A DNA stretch of 64,000 nt from JAGVSR01 sp963708775 (GCA_963708775.1 CAVPTI010000002.1:1-64000), one strand, 5' to 3'. Positions 52,156 through 62,230 are shown, numbered from the stretch's first letter. Notes: generated by a model from the sequence alone, not told the origin. Translations and numbers: made by a program.

Positions 52156-52466
52156 CCGGTTTTTTGCTCAAGGGTCTGGGGTTCTTTCTGGCGGCGGCGG
52201 TCGTGAGCGCACTGCTGACCTGGATCGTGCCGGGCAAGATCGTGCCGGCAGTGAAGGTGCTGGTGTGGCTGTTGCCGCTCGTCTTCCTTGGGATTGAGTT
52301 CTTAGCGATCCAAGCCTCGCATGATCTGAGTTGGGCGGCGGCCTGGCGCGGGGCGGTATCGGCCGGCGCACAGACACTCATCTTTTTGCCTGGGGCGCTG
52401 GCCGGGCACTATGGCGTCGCGGCGCTGCGCGCCGATCTTCAGGGCCCGCGGGGGAACACTTTCTGA
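52152..52466 (+). CDS. 104-residue membrane protein between nuoJ and nuoK
   Basis: ATG 52152 overlaps the nuoJ stop by 4 bases, and its stop overlaps the nuoK ATG at 52466 by 1 base. The product has three hydrophobic helices (LGFFLAAAVVSALLTWIVPG, VLVWLLPLVFLGIEFLAI, and AGAQTLIFLPGALAGHYGVA). I do not recognise the family. Tight coupling on both sides suggests that its level is matched to complex I subunits. Confidence 0.7.
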   Translation: MTGFLLKGLGFFLAAAVVSALLTWIVPGKIVPAVKVLVWLLPLVFLGIEFLAIQASHDLSWAAAWRGAVSAGAQTLIFLPGALAGHYGVAALRADLQGPRGNTF

Positions 52467-52774
52467 TGACCATCGGACTTGCCCACTATCTGACGGTTGC
52501 GGCGTGCCTGTTCACGCTCGGCATCCTCGGCATCTTCCTCAACCGGAAGAACGTGATCGTCATCTTGATGTCGGTCGAACTCATGCTGCTGGCCGTCAAC
52601 ATCAACCTCGTCGCGTTTTCGGCTTTTCTCGGCAACATCACGGGACAGATCTTCGCGCTGTTCATTCTGACGGTGGCGGCGGCGGAGGCGGCCATCGGAC
52701 TTGCGATCATTGTCGTGTACTACCGTAACCGTGGATCGATCGCGGTCGAAGACATCAACATGATGAAGGGCTGA
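52466..52774 (+). CDS. nuoK: NADH-quinone oxidoreductase subunit K
   Basis: NuoK is a three-helix antiporter-like subunit. The 102-residue protein has the standard length and the conserved membrane glutamates in VIVILMSVELMLLAVNINLV and AAAEAAIGLAIIVVYY. It is coupled to the preceding 104-residue gene and followed by nuoL after 7 bases. Confidence 0.96.
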   Translation: MTIGLAHYLTVAACLFTLGILGIFLNRKNVIVILMSVELMLLAVNINLVAFSAFLGNITGQIFALFILTVAAAEAAIGLAIIVVYYRNRGSIAVEDINMMKG

Positions 52775-52781
52775 CGCGGCG

Positions 52782-54737
52782 ATGATCTATTCCGCAATCG
52801 TCTTCCTGCCGCTTCTGGGCGCGCTCATTGCCGGCCTGTTCGGCCGCGTGATCGGCGACCGGCCGTCGGAAGTGATCACCACTGGTCTCATGATGACGGC
52901 CGCGGCGCTGTCGTGGTTCGTGTTCATTGAAACCGGGTTCGCGCACGACGCGGCGAAGGCTGCGATCAAGGTGCCGGTGATGCGCTGGATCACGTCCGGC
53001 GACCTGGAAGCCGCGTGGGTGCTGCGCATCGATACGCTGACGGCGGTGATGCTTATCGTCGTCACGACGGTGTCGTCGCTGGTGCACCTTTATTCCATCG
53101 GCTACATGCACGAGGACGACAGCCGGCCGCGGTTCTTCTCGTATCTGTCGCTGTTCACCTTTGCGATGCTCGCGCTGGTGACAAGCGACAACCTTCTGCA
53201 GATGTTTTTCGGCTGGGAGGGCGTGGGGCTGGCCAGCTATCTGCTGATCGGCTTCTGGTATCATAAGCCGGAAGCGAATGCGGCGGCCATCAAGGCGTTC
53301 GTGGTCAACCGCGTCGGCGACTTCGGGTTCGCGCTCGGCATCTTCGGCGTCTTCTACATCTTCAAGACGATCAGTCTGGATGAGGTGTTCCGTCAGGCGC
53401 CCGATATGGCCGGCAAGACGATGAACTTCCTCGGCTACGACGTCGACATTCTGACGACGCTGGCGCTGCTGCTGTTCATGGGGGCGATGGGCAAGTCGGC
53501 GCAGTTCCTGCTGCACACCTGGCTACCGGACGCCATGGAAGGTCCGACGCCGGTCTCCGCGCTCATTCATGCCGCGACGATGGTGACGGCGGGCGTATTC
53601 ATGGTGGCGCGCTTGTCGCCGCTGTTCGAGCAGGCGCCCGCGGCGCTGGAGTTCGTCGTTCTCATCGGGGCGATCACGGCGTTCTTCGCGGCGACCGTCG
53701 GCCTCGTGCAGAATGACATCAAGCGGGTGATTGCGTATTCGACCTGTTCGCAGTTGGGCTACATGTTCGTCGCGTGCGGCGTGGGGGCCTACACGGTCGG
53801 CATATTCCACCTGTTCACGCATGCGTTCTTCAAGGCGCTTCTGTTCCTTGGCGCCGGCTCGGTGATCCACGCGATGCACCACGAGCAGGACATGCGGAAC
53901 ATGGGCGGGCTCAAGTCCAAGATCCCGATCACCTGGGCGATGATGCTCATTGGTACTCTCGCGTTGACGGGTGTCGGCATTCCGCACGTGGGCGGTTTCG
54001 CCGGCTTCCATTCCAAGGATGCGATTGTGGAGGCGGCTTATGCCGCGCACACGCCTGGCAACTATGCGTTCTGGTTGCTCGTCGTCGCGGCGCTGATGAC
54101 ATCGTTCTATTCGTGGCGGCTGATGTTCATGACGTTCTACGGCAAGACGCGCGCGGAGCCGGACACCTACAAGCATGCGCACGAGAGCCCGTCCGTGATG
54201 CTGATCCCGCTCTATGTGCTGGCCACTGGAGCGGTGCTGGCGGGCATCGTGTTCGCGCCGTACTTCATCGGGCACCATCTGTCGGAGTTCTGGGGGACAT
54301 CCGTCACTCCCGACAAGGACATCATGCACCACATGCACGAGGTGCCGGTGTGGGTGATGTGGGCGCCGTTTGCCGCGATGGCGACGGGTTTCGGTATCGC
54401 CTACCTCTATTACATTGCCAAGCCGGAACTGCCGGAGAAGACGGCAAACGCGTTCCGCCCGCTGTATCTCTTCCTGCTCAACAAATGGTACTTCGACGAA
54501 CTGTACGATTTCATTTTCGTACGGCCGGCGAAGGCGTTGGGGCGGCTCTTCTGGAAGGGTGGTGACGGGGCGATCATCGACGGGACCATCGACGGGACAG
54601 CCGCGAGCGTGGGCTGGGCGACGGGCAAAATCATCCGGCTGCAGACCGGATATGTCTATCACTACGCCTTTGCCATGCTGATCGGGGTCGCGCTGTTCGT
54701 GACGTGGTTCGCATGGCCGGCAGGGGGTCCGAAATGA
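52782..54737 (+). CDS. nuoL: NADH-quinone oxidoreductase subunit L
   Basis: NuoL is the distal proton-pumping antiporter-like subunit with the long lateral helix. The 651-residue protein has FFGWEGVGLASYLLIGFWYH with the key Glu, FLLHTWLPDAMEGPTPVSAL and the Lys helix IKRVIAYSTCSQLGYMF. nuoM overlaps it by 4 bases. Confidence 0.97.
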   Translation: MIYSAIVFLPLLGALIAGLFGRVIGDRPSEVITTGLMMTAAALSWFVFIETGFAHDAAKAAIKVPVMRWITSGDLEAAWVLRIDTLTAVMLIVVTTVSSLVHLYSIGYMHEDDSRPRFFSYLSLFTFAMLALVTSDNLLQMFFGWEGVGLASYLLIGFWYHKPEANAAAIKAFVVNRVGDFGFALGIFGVFYIFKTISLDEVFRQAPDMAGKTMNFLGYDVDILTTLALLLFMGAMGKSAQFLLHTWLPDAMEGPTPVSALIHAATMVTAGVFMVARLSPLFEQAPAALEFVVLIGAITAFFAATVGLVQNDIKRVIAYSTCSQLGYMFVACGVGAYTVGIFHLFTHAFFKALLFLGAGSVIHAMHHEQDMRNMGGLKSKIPITWAMMLIGTLALTGVGIPHVGGFAGFHSKDAIVEAAYAAHTPGNYAFWLLVVAALMTSFYSWRLMFMTFYGKTRAEPDTYKHAHESPSVMLIPLYVLATGAVLAGIVFAPYFIGHHLSEFWGTSVTPDKDIMHHMHEVPVWVMWAPFAAMATGFGIAYLYYIAKPELPEKTANAFRPLYLFLLNKWYFDELYDFIFVRPAKALGRLFWKGGDGAIIDGTIDGTAASVGWATGKIIRLQTGYVYHYAFAMLIGVALFVTWFAWPAGGPK

Positions 54738-56239
54738 CCATCACGACCCAACCGATTCTTTCGATCGTCACGTTCCTGCCGTTGGTCGGTGCGTTGTTCA
54801 TCGCGACGCTGCCGAAGGCTGCGGCGAGCAATGCGCGCTGGGTGGCGCTGTGGACCACTATCGTCACGTTCGGCGTCTCGGTTCTCATCTGGACGAATTT
54901 CGATGCGTCCACGCCGGCCTTCCAGTTTGTGGAAGAGTACGCATGGCTGGGCCCGATCAAGTACAAGGTGGGCGTGGACGGCATATCGATGCTGTTCGTG
55001 ATCCTGACGACGTTCCTCATGCCGCTGTGCGTGCTTGCCAGCTGGCAGTCGATCGATGAGCGCGTGAAGGAGTACATGATCGCGTTTCTCGTTCTGGAAA
55101 CGCTGATGATCGGCGTGTTCTGCGCGCTCGATCTGGTGCTGTTCTACCTGTTCTTCGAGGGCGGCCTGATCCCGATGTTTCTCATCATCGGCGTGTGGGG
55201 CGGGCCGCGGCGCGTCTATGCGAGCTTCAAGTTCTTCCTTTACACATTGCTTGGCTCGCTGCTGATGCTGATCGCCATCCTGGTGATCTACGGCTATGCG
55301 GGCACGACCGACATCCCGGCGCTGCTGACCACCACGCGCCTGCCGGCCGACATGCAGTTCTGGCTGTGGCTCGCGTTCTTCGCCTCGTTCGCGGTGAAGA
55401 TGCCGATGTGGCCGGTGCATACGTGGCTGCCCGACGCGCACGTGGAGGCGCCGACCGCAGGGTCAGTGATCCTGGCGGCAATCCTGCTCAAGATGGGCGG
55501 CTACGGCTTCCTGCGCTTCTCGGTGCCCATGTTCCCGCTGGCGACAGAGCAACTGGCGCCGGTCGTGTTCGTGATGTCGGTGGTGGCCATCATCTACACG
55601 TCGCTCGTGGCACTGGTCCAGGTCGACGTGAAGAAGTTGATCGCCTACTCGTCTGTCGCGCACATGGGCTTTGTCACCATGGGCATTTTCACGGTGACGA
55701 CGCAGGGCGTGGACGGGGCGATCTTTCAGATGCTGTCGCATGGCATCGTGTCGGCGGCGCTGTTCTTATGCGTTGGTGTCATCTACGACCGCATGCACAC
55801 GCGCGAAATAGCAGCTTACGGCGGGCTCGCCGACAAGATGCCGCTCTATGCGGCCTGCTTCATGGTGTTCACGATGGCCAACGTCGGGCTTCCCGGCACG
55901 AGCGGCTTCGTGGGTGAGTTCCTGACGCTGCTTGGCGCCTTCGAGGTGAATACGTGGGTTGCGTTCTTCGCCACGACGGGTGTGATCCTGTCGGCGTGCT
56001 ATGCGCTTTATCTCTATCGGGCGCTCGTGTTCGGTCCGCTGGACAAGCCGGCGCTTAAGCTCTTGCCGGATCTCTCCGCGCGCGAAATCGCGGTGCTCGG
56101 TCCGCTCGTCATTCTCACCATTCTGTTCGGGTTCTATCCGGCGCCGATCCTCGATGTGACGGCGGTGTCGGTACAGAATCTCGTCGCGCAGTACGAGGCC
56201 GCCGTCGCGGGCGCCGCCAAAGCCGCGACCTTGCCCTGA
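54734..56239 (+). CDS. nuoM: NADH-quinone oxidoreductase subunit M
   Basis: NuoM is a proton-pumping antiporter-like subunit. The 501-residue protein begins at ATG 54734 (MTITTQPILSIVTFLPLVGA), overlapping the nuoL stop. It has LFYLFFEGGLIPMFLIIGVW with the key Glu, MPMWPVHTWLPDAHVEAPTA and VKKLIAYSSVAHMGFV. nuoN follows after 15 bases. Confidence 0.97.
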   Translation: MTITTQPILSIVTFLPLVGALFIATLPKAAASNARWVALWTTIVTFGVSVLIWTNFDASTPAFQFVEEYAWLGPIKYKVGVDGISMLFVILTTFLMPLCVLASWQSIDERVKEYMIAFLVLETLMIGVFCALDLVLFYLFFEGGLIPMFLIIGVWGGPRRVYASFKFFLYTLLGSLLMLIAILVIYGYAGTTDIPALLTTTRLPADMQFWLWLAFFASFAVKMPMWPVHTWLPDAHVEAPTAGSVILAAILLKMGGYGFLRFSVPMFPLATEQLAPVVFVMSVVAIIYTSLVALVQVDVKKLIAYSSVAHMGFVTMGIFTVTTQGVDGAIFQMLSHGIVSAALFLCVGVIYDRMHTREIAAYGGLADKMPLYAACFMVFTMANVGLPGTSGFVGEFLTLLGAFEVNTWVAFFATTGVILSACYALYLYRALVFGPLDKPALKLLPDLSAREIAVLGPLVILTILFGFYPAPILDVTAVSVQNLVAQYEAAVAGAAKAATLP

Positions 56240-56254
56240 TCCGGAGCGCCTCTG

Positions 56255-57703
56255 ATGAACACACTATCGAGTTTCGCTCCTGTCCTGCCGGAAATCGCAC
56301 TCGCGGTCGGCGCCATGGTGCTTCTGATGCTCGGCGTGTTCCGTGAGGACACGGCGCGGAACGGAACGTCGGTCGGCTGGCTTGCCGTGCTGCTCATGGC
56401 GACCGTTGCCGTTGTTGTGGGCTCGGCTGGTGCGGAGCGGGTGGAACTCTTCGACGGTGCGTTCGTCGTCGATGCGTTCTCGCGTTTCTGCAAGATCCTT
56501 ATTCTCGGCGCGGCGGCGGTGTCGCTGATCCTCAGCTTCGGCTACTTCGAACGCGCCCGGATCATGAAATTCGAAATCCCGGTGGTCGCGCTTCTGTCGA
56601 CCGTCGGCATGTTCATGATGGTCTCGGCGAACGATCTCATCTCGCTTTACCTCGGGCTCGAATTGATGAGCCTTGCGCTCTACGTGTTGGCGGCCGTGCG
56701 GCGGGATTCGCTGCGATCATCGGAGTCGGGGCTCAAGTATTTCGTCCTGGGGGCGCTGTCGTCGGGCATGCTGCTTTACGGGGCGTCGCTGATCTACGGG
56801 TTCACAGGGACCACCTCGTTCACGGCGCTCGCCGCTGCGCTGAAGGACGGGGCCGGCGCGCAGAACCTGGGATTGATTATCGGGCTTGTGTTCCTGCTCG
56901 TTGGCCTCGCGTTCAAGATTTCGGCCGTGCCGTTCCACATGTGGACGCCGGACGTTTATGAAGGCGCGCCGACGCCGGTGACGGCCTTCTTTGCCGGGGC
57001 GCCGAAAGTTGCGGCCATGGCGCTTCTGCTGCGCGTGCTGCACGACGCCTTTCCCGGCATGCTATTCCAGTGGCAGCAGATCATCGTGTTTCTGTCGGTG
57101 GCATCGATGCTGCTGGGCTCGTTTGCGGCCATCGGCCAGACGAGTATCAAGCGCCTGTTGGCGTTCTCTTCCATTGCCAACGTCGGCTTCATTCTGATCG
57201 GGTTGGCGGCCGGCACGGAATACGGCGTCTCGTCGGTGCTGATTTATCTGGCGATTTACGTGGTCATGACGCTCGGCAGCTTCGCGGTGGTGCTGGCTAT
57301 GCGGCGCAAGGACGAGATGGACGAAACGATCAAGTCTCTCGCGGGTCTGTCGCAGACAAACTTGCCGATGGCGGTCGCCTTCGCAGCGTTGCTGTTCTCG
57401 CTGGCCGGTATTCCGCCGCTGGCCGGGTTCTTTGCCAAGTTCTACGTTCTGGATGCAGCCATTAAGGCTGGGCTGACGCCGCTCGCCATCATCGGTGTGC
57501 TCGCGAGTGTCGTAGGAGCGTTCTATTACCTCCGCGTCGTCAAAATCATGTTCTTCGACGAGCCGGCGGATAAGTTCACGCAGGCCGAACCGGCCGTTCG
57601 CTGGGTGATGGCGGCATCGGCGTTGCTCGTGACGTTCTACGTCGTCTATCCCTCGGCGCTTCTGGATGCGGCCGGGTCCGCCGCCCGCGCGCTCGTCCCG
57701 TAG
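56255..57703 (+). CDS. nuoN: NADH-quinone oxidoreductase subunit N
   Basis: NuoN is the third antiporter-like pump subunit. The 482-residue protein has ISLYLGLELMSLALYVLAAV, VPFHMWTPDVYEGAPTPVTA and the Lys helix QTSIKRLLAFSSIANVGFIL. It closes the complex I set; birA begins 2 bases after its stop and is likely on the same transcript. Confidence 0.97.
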   Translation: MNTLSSFAPVLPEIALAVGAMVLLMLGVFREDTARNGTSVGWLAVLLMATVAVVVGSAGAERVELFDGAFVVDAFSRFCKILILGAAAVSLILSFGYFERARIMKFEIPVVALLSTVGMFMMVSANDLISLYLGLELMSLALYVLAAVRRDSLRSSESGLKYFVLGALSSGMLLYGASLIYGFTGTTSFTALAAALKDGAGAQNLGLIIGLVFLLVGLAFKISAVPFHMWTPDVYEGAPTPVTAFFAGAPKVAAMALLLRVLHDAFPGMLFQWQQIIVFLSVASMLLGSFAAIGQTSIKRLLAFSSIANVGFILIGLAAGTEYGVSSVLIYLAIYVVMTLGSFAVVLAMRRKDEMDETIKSLAGLSQTNLPMAVAFAALLFSLAGIPPLAGFFAKFYVLDAAIKAGLTPLAIIGVLASVVGAFYYLRVVKIMFFDEPADKFTQAEPAVRWVMAASALLVTFYVVYPSALLDAAGSAARALVP

Positions 57704-57705
57704 CG

Positions 57706-58476
57706 ATGGCGATACAGCACCCCTGGCCGCCGCTCGATCACGGTCGTGTGCTGCACCTTGACGAGACTGGTTCGACGAATAGCGAAGCAATGCGGCTTGC
57801 CGGCGAGGGAGCGCCGAGCGGGACCTGGGTGATCGCCGATCGGCAGACGGCGGGGCGCGGTCGCTCAGGTCGAGCTTGGGTTTCGCCGGCGGGAAATTTC
57901 CATGCGAGCGTGATCTTGCGGAACGTGTCGCCGCTCGAGAAGGCGGCGCAGCTCGCTCTCGTCAGCGGTTTGGCTTTGCATGCGGCTGTCATGGCGTCTA
58001 CGGGGGGCACTCTGACCCAACCCGTTGAACTCAAATGGCCGAACGACATTTTGCTCGGACGGCGCAAGCTTGGGGGCATCCTCGTCGAGAGCAGCGTGTC
58101 GCGGCGGGAGCAGAGCGCTCTGGCCGTTGTCGGCATCGGTCTTAATCTGGCGCACCATCCGGAGCTTGCTGACCGGCCGGCGACGGATCTTTCCGCGCAC
58201 GGTGCGTCGATTGCTCCGTTGAATTTCCTTCCCAGCCTCGACGGGAGCATGCAGGAATGGATTTCGAATTGGGCGTCGGGCGACGGTTTTGCGACCGTTC
58301 GTGAGGCTTGGCTCGCGCGATCGCTTCCGCTGGGCACGCGTCTCACGGTGAATGCCGGCCAAGATATTGTGACTGGCGTGTTCGCGGGGCTCGATCCCGT
58401 GGGTGCGCTTCTCCTCATGGCTCCGACCGGAGCTTTGCAGACGGTGACGTTCGGCGACGTGGCGCTCTCAGGCTGA
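57706..58476 (+). CDS. birA: Biotin-[acetyl-CoA carboxylase] ligase
   Basis: BirA activates biotin as biotinyl-AMP and attaches it to carrier proteins. The 256-residue protein lacks the N-terminal helix-turn-helix of E. coli BirA, so it should be an enzyme only. It has DETGSTNSEAMRLA, the ATP/biotin loop DRQTAGRGRSGRAWVSPAGN, KWPNDILLGRRKLGGILVES and VVGIGLNLAHHP. It is coupled to nuoN. Confidence 0.95.
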   Translation: MAIQHPWPPLDHGRVLHLDETGSTNSEAMRLAGEGAPSGTWVIADRQTAGRGRSGRAWVSPAGNFHASVILRNVSPLEKAAQLALVSGLALHAAVMASTGGTLTQPVELKWPNDILLGRRKLGGILVESSVSRREQSALAVVGIGLNLAHHPELADRPATDLSAHGASIAPLNFLPSLDGSMQEWISNWASGDGFATVREAWLARSLPLGTRLTVNAGQDIVTGVFAGLDPVGALLLMAPTGALQTVTFGDVALSG

Positions 58477-58536
58477 GCTGCCGCGCCGGGTATTTGCATT
58501 TGTTTAATTCGATAAGCGGCGAGGGCTGACGCGCGG

Positions 58537-60243
58537 ATGGCGAAGAACGGTAAACCCGAGGTCAAGAGCGGCCAGAGCGAACTCGTGTTCGCCTCGCTCG
58601 GCGGCCTCGGCGAAGTAGGCATGAATGTCTATCTCTACGGCATCGGTCCGGCGGACAATCGCGAGTGGCTGATCGTCGATCTGGGGATCACGTTTCCCGA
58701 AGGCGAGAACGATCCGGGCGTGGACGTGATCCTGCCGGACGTGCGCTTCCTCGAGGCGCAAAAGAAGCAGATCGCCGGTCTCGTCGTCACGCACGCGCAC
58801 GAGGACCATATTGGTGCGGTCCTGGAATTGTGGCCGCGGCTGCAGTGTCCGATTTATGTGACGCCGTTCACGGCCGGCATGCTGAAATCGAAGATGGCCG
58901 ATTACGGCCGTGGGCGCGACATGCCCATGAAGGTCATTCCGCTCGACAGCCGGTTCACGACCGGGGCGTTCGACATTGAGCTCGTGAGCGTCGCGCATTC
59001 GGTTCCGGAGACGAGCGGGCTGATCCTGCGGACGCCGCACGGCACGATTTATCATACGGCGGACTGGAAGCTCGATCCGACGCCCTACATCGGGACACCG
59101 GCCAATCCTTCGCGTCTTTCGGCGCTGGGCGATGAAGGCGTGCTGGCCCTGGTGTGCGACAGCACCAACGCCATGCGCGAAGGTGAAAGCCCCAGCGAAA
59201 CCGACGTTGCGGAAAGCATTGCCAAGATTATCGCCAAGGCGCCGTTTCGCGTGGTGGTGACGACGTTCTCGTCGAATGTGGCGCGGATCAAGGCGTGTTA
59301 CGAGGCGGCGCGCCGGTCGGGCCGGCGGCTCGTGGTAGCGGGGCGGGCACTGCACCGGGTGATCGAGGTTGCCATCGAGACGGGCTATCTACCGAAGGAT
59401 TTCACATGGTCCGACCAGCAGCAGTTCAAATACTTCAAGCGTGAAGAGGTCGTGCTGCTGTGCACCGGCAGCCAGGGGGAAGAGCGCGCAGCCATGGCGC
59501 GGATCGCGGACTTCCAGCATCCCGACATTTCGCTCGATAAGGGTGATCTCGTGCTGTTCTCCTCGCGCGCGATCCCGGGCAACGAAAAGGGGATCGGGCA
59601 CATCCAGAATGCTCTCGTCCGGGCCGGATGCGAGATCATGACGGACAGCGATGGTTTAATTCATGTGACAGGTCATCCGCGGCGGGGGGAGTTGCGCCAG
59701 ATGTATGGATGGATCCGTCCGAAAATCGTGGTTCCTATGCATGGCGAGGCGCGCCACCTGATGGCGAATGCCGCTCTGGCTCGCTCGCTTGGCGTTGGCG
59801 AAGTGGTGCCAGCTTTCAACGGCGAAATGGTGCGGTTGGCTCCTGGGCCCGCGCGCAAGATCGACGATGTGCCAGTGGGGCGTCTTTTCCGTGACGGCAA
59901 TTTGCTGGTGCCGGAAGGCGAGGGGCCGGTTCGCGAGCGGCGTAAGCTGGCATTCGTCGGTATGGCGGTGGCAAGCGTTGTGCTTTCGCGCAAGGGCGAA
60001 CTCGTGGCCGATCCCATCGTGGAACTCGACGGCGTGCCGATCGAGGATGCCGGGGGCGAGAGCATGCTCGACATCGCCTACGATGCGGTGGAAGGCACGC
60101 TGAAATCGCTTCCGCCGGCCCGGCGCCGCGATCCCGATCTGGTTGAGGATGCCATCCGCAAGGCGTTGCGCGGGGCGATCCATGCCGCCTGGGGCAAGAA
60201 GCCTATCTGTAAGGTGATGGTGTCTGTGGTCGACATGCGCTGA
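58537..60243 (+). CDS. rnj: Ribonuclease J
   Basis: RNase J is a metallo-beta-lactamase-fold RNase with endo- and 5'-exonuclease activity. The 568-residue protein has GGLGEVGMNVYLYG, the zinc motif VVTHAHEDHIGAV, a later His in VSVAHSVPETSG, and the beta-CASP features SSNVARI and SGHPRRGELRQMYGWI-like MHGEARHLMANA. It follows birA in the common alphaproteobacterial order. Confidence 0.94.
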   Translation: MAKNGKPEVKSGQSELVFASLGGLGEVGMNVYLYGIGPADNREWLIVDLGITFPEGENDPGVDVILPDVRFLEAQKKQIAGLVVTHAHEDHIGAVLELWPRLQCPIYVTPFTAGMLKSKMADYGRGRDMPMKVIPLDSRFTTGAFDIELVSVAHSVPETSGLILRTPHGTIYHTADWKLDPTPYIGTPANPSRLSALGDEGVLALVCDSTNAMREGESPSETDVAESIAKIIAKAPFRVVVTTFSSNVARIKACYEAARRSGRRLVVAGRALHRVIEVAIETGYLPKDFTWSDQQQFKYFKREEVVLLCTGSQGEERAAMARIADFQHPDISLDKGDLVLFSSRAIPGNEKGIGHIQNALVRAGCEIMTDSDGLIHVTGHPRRGELRQMYGWIRPKIVVPMHGEARHLMANAALARSLGVGEVVPAFNGEMVRLAPGPARKIDDVPVGRLFRDGNLLVPEGEGPVRERRKLAFVGMAVASVVLSRKGELVADPIVELDGVPIEDAGGESMLDIAYDAVEGTLKSLPPARRRDPDLVEDAIRKALRGAIHAAWGKKPICKVMVSVVDMR

Positions 60244-60329
60244 CGATGAAGCGGGGGTGGAAACCCCGGCTGACCCGCGCTAGATAGCGCCACAACCACC
60301 TCATTTCGCTCAAACGAGAAGGGCAGGAT

Positions 60330-60734
60330 ATGATCGGACGACTTAACCATGTGGCGATCGCCGTGCGCGATCTCAACGCCGCGGTTGCCACCTATAAAAC
60401 AAGTCTTGGGGCCAAGGTGACTGAGCCCACGGCACAGCCTGAGCATGGCGTGACGGTTGTGTTTGTGGAGTTACCGAACACCAAGATCGAATTTTTAGAG
60501 CCACTGGGGGAAAATTCGCCGATCGCGAAGTTCCTGGAACGGAACCCGGATGGTGGCATTCACCACGTCTGCTACGAAGTAGATGATATTCTCGCTGCCC
60601 GCGATCAGTTGAAAGCGGCGGGTGCTCGGGTGCTGGGCGACGGCAATCCCAAGATCGGCGCGCACGGCAAGCCGGTTCTGTTCCTCCACCCCAAGGACTT
60701 CCTGGGCACGCTGACGGAACTGGAGCAGGTGTGA
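60330..60734 (+). CDS. mce: Methylmalonyl-CoA epimerase
   Basis: It interconverts (S)- and (R)-methylmalonyl-CoA in propionyl-CoA metabolism. The 134-residue vicinal-oxygen-chelate protein has metal ligands in RLNHVAIAV, GGIHHVCYEVDDI and the final TLTELEQ, and GKPVLFLHPKDFLGT. It lies 86 bases after rnj. Confidence 0.93.
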   Translation: MIGRLNHVAIAVRDLNAAVATYKTSLGAKVTEPTAQPEHGVTVVFVELPNTKIEFLEPLGENSPIAKFLERNPDGGIHHVCYEVDDILAARDQLKAAGARVLGDGNPKIGAHGKPVLFLHPKDFLGTLTELEQV

Positions 60735-60785
60735 GCAACGTATGTTGCCGGCCTCGTTCGCATTGATGTTTGACGGGGATATCCG

Positions 60786-61079
60786 ATGACCATCGCTCTC
60801 GGCTTCGCGCTCTATTTTATGATCTGGTGGCTCGTGCTCTTTGCCGTGCTTCCGTTCGGCGTGGTGACGCAGGACGAGACCGCGGATGTTGTACCCGGGA
60901 CACCCGGCAGCGCGCCAACGCGGTTCAACTGGCGAAAAGTCTTTCTCGCCAATACCGTGGTTGCTACGCTGGCTTTCGCGGTTGTTTGGACGGCGCTGGC
61001 TCGGAATTGGCTCGGCACGACGCCGCCGCTCGAGGACGCTCCGGCTGTTTTGCGGATGGAGCCGCCCAAGCCCGGCTGA
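60786..61079 (+). CDS. DUF1467-family small membrane protein
   Basis: This 97-residue protein has two helices and the DUF1467 signature YFMIWWLVLFAVLPFGVVTQ, then ANTVVATLAFAVVWTALA. Its place between mce and proS is conserved in Hyphomicrobiales. Function unknown. Confidence 0.85.
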   Translation: MTIALGFALYFMIWWLVLFAVLPFGVVTQDETADVVPGTPGSAPTRFNWRKVFLANTVVATLAFAVVWTALARNWLGTTPPLEDAPAVLRMEPPKPG

Positions 61080-61203
61080 TGGTGGCTATTGCTACAGTCA
61101 GCCAGACGGAGCGGGCCTTCGCCTCTATTCGGTCGTTCGGCGTGGTGCGTGTCCCCGGGGGGTGTGACACGCATTAAACTCGTTCAGTTGTTGGCGTACG
61201 GGG

Positions 61204-62016
61204 TTGGGGCGGGTCATGCGTGTGTGTGTCGGGGGGTGGGCGCGGGTCGCTGCGGCGACGATAATTGCGCTGTTGACGGCGGGGCCGGCGAGAGCTGCCG
61301 ATCTTCGCATCGAATTCAAGGAATTGGCGGCGATCGCGCAGCAGGCGCTTGGCGGGGCGACCTTGCGCTTGCATAACGCTCCGTCGAGCGGCTTGATCGA
61401 CTTTTCGCAAGGTTCGTACGTCGCGATCGGATCGACCCAGGTGCCGATCAGCATCCCGGCACGGACGTTTCCGATCGCGGGGGGCAACTACGCCTACTAT
61501 CTCAACGATATCAATTCGACCGCCGTTTCCTTCGAACCTGTTTCCGGAGCGGTGCGGCTGACGTTGCGGTTCGAAAGTGACAGTCCCGAACTCGTGGGGC
61601 GGTGCCGGTCGGGGATCTGCGCGCCGGTCAATGCGCTGCCCCGTATCGAGTGGACCGATGCGTCGGTTGCGATCGATCTCGCCCCGGTGGGTGTGGTGGA
61701 CAGTCTTTCGCTGGAAGCGAAGGCGGTAAAAATCGGCGGGAATTTTGCGCCGGCGTGTTCGCCGAACGCGGCGCTGATTTCGGGAGAGATTTGCCGGGCC
61801 GTCTTGGCCAAGGCGCGGCAGGCGATCGCCAAGCTGCGCGGGGATCTCGATGGAATGCTGCGCGAGCAGGTGAACAAGCCCGACATCCAGGCCAAGATCG
61901 CGGGCGAACTGAAGAAGCGTTTTGTGCTCGGGCCGGCAGGAGAGATCAAGGTGCGGTCGGTCGGGGTCGGCGACAGCGCGGTGACGATCTCGTTTTGCTT
62001 GGCGTGCGCCGGGTGA
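61204..62016 (+). CDS. Hypothetical secreted protein
   Basis: This 270-residue protein has a signal peptide ending near ARAADLRIEF; MRVCVGGWARVAAATIIALL at 61216 is a plausible start. The mature part has a beta-rich region (VSFEPVSGAVRLTLRFESDS), Cys pairs (RCRSGIC, ACSPNAALISGEIC, CLAC) and a helical segment near 195-235. Family unknown. It lies between DUF1467 and proS, where many relatives have no gene. Confidence 0.65.
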   Translation: MGRVMRVCVGGWARVAAATIIALLTAGPARAADLRIEFKELAAIAQQALGGATLRLHNAPSSGLIDFSQGSYVAIGSTQVPISIPARTFPIAGGNYAYYLNDINSTAVSFEPVSGAVRLTLRFESDSPELVGRCRSGICAPVNALPRIEWTDASVAIDLAPVGVVDSLSLEAKAVKIGGNFAPACSPNAALISGEICRAVLAKARQAIAKLRGDLDGMLREQVNKPDIQAKIAGELKKRFVLGPAGEIKVRSVGVGDSAVTISFCLACAG

Positions 62017-62230
62017 TCTCAACCGGTGGTTACGGGCACCTGGTTGCCGGGGGCCGGGGTTGCCGGTAATGACGGCGGGTGAACCGGGGCAACTCGCGGA
62101 TGTCAGTCCCGGTTGCCGCTCAGCCGTGCCTGCGCACGGGATCTTTCCTCGCTATTCAAGGCTCTACATCCCATGCCTCTGTGTTGTTCCTGTTCGGCTC
62201 TCGGCAAACTCCTGATGGCGGGAGCGGCCC

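Noticed and set aside
52755..55441. Long minus-strand open frames opposite nuoL and nuoM
   Set aside because: They lie within certain genes and carry no recognisable motif.
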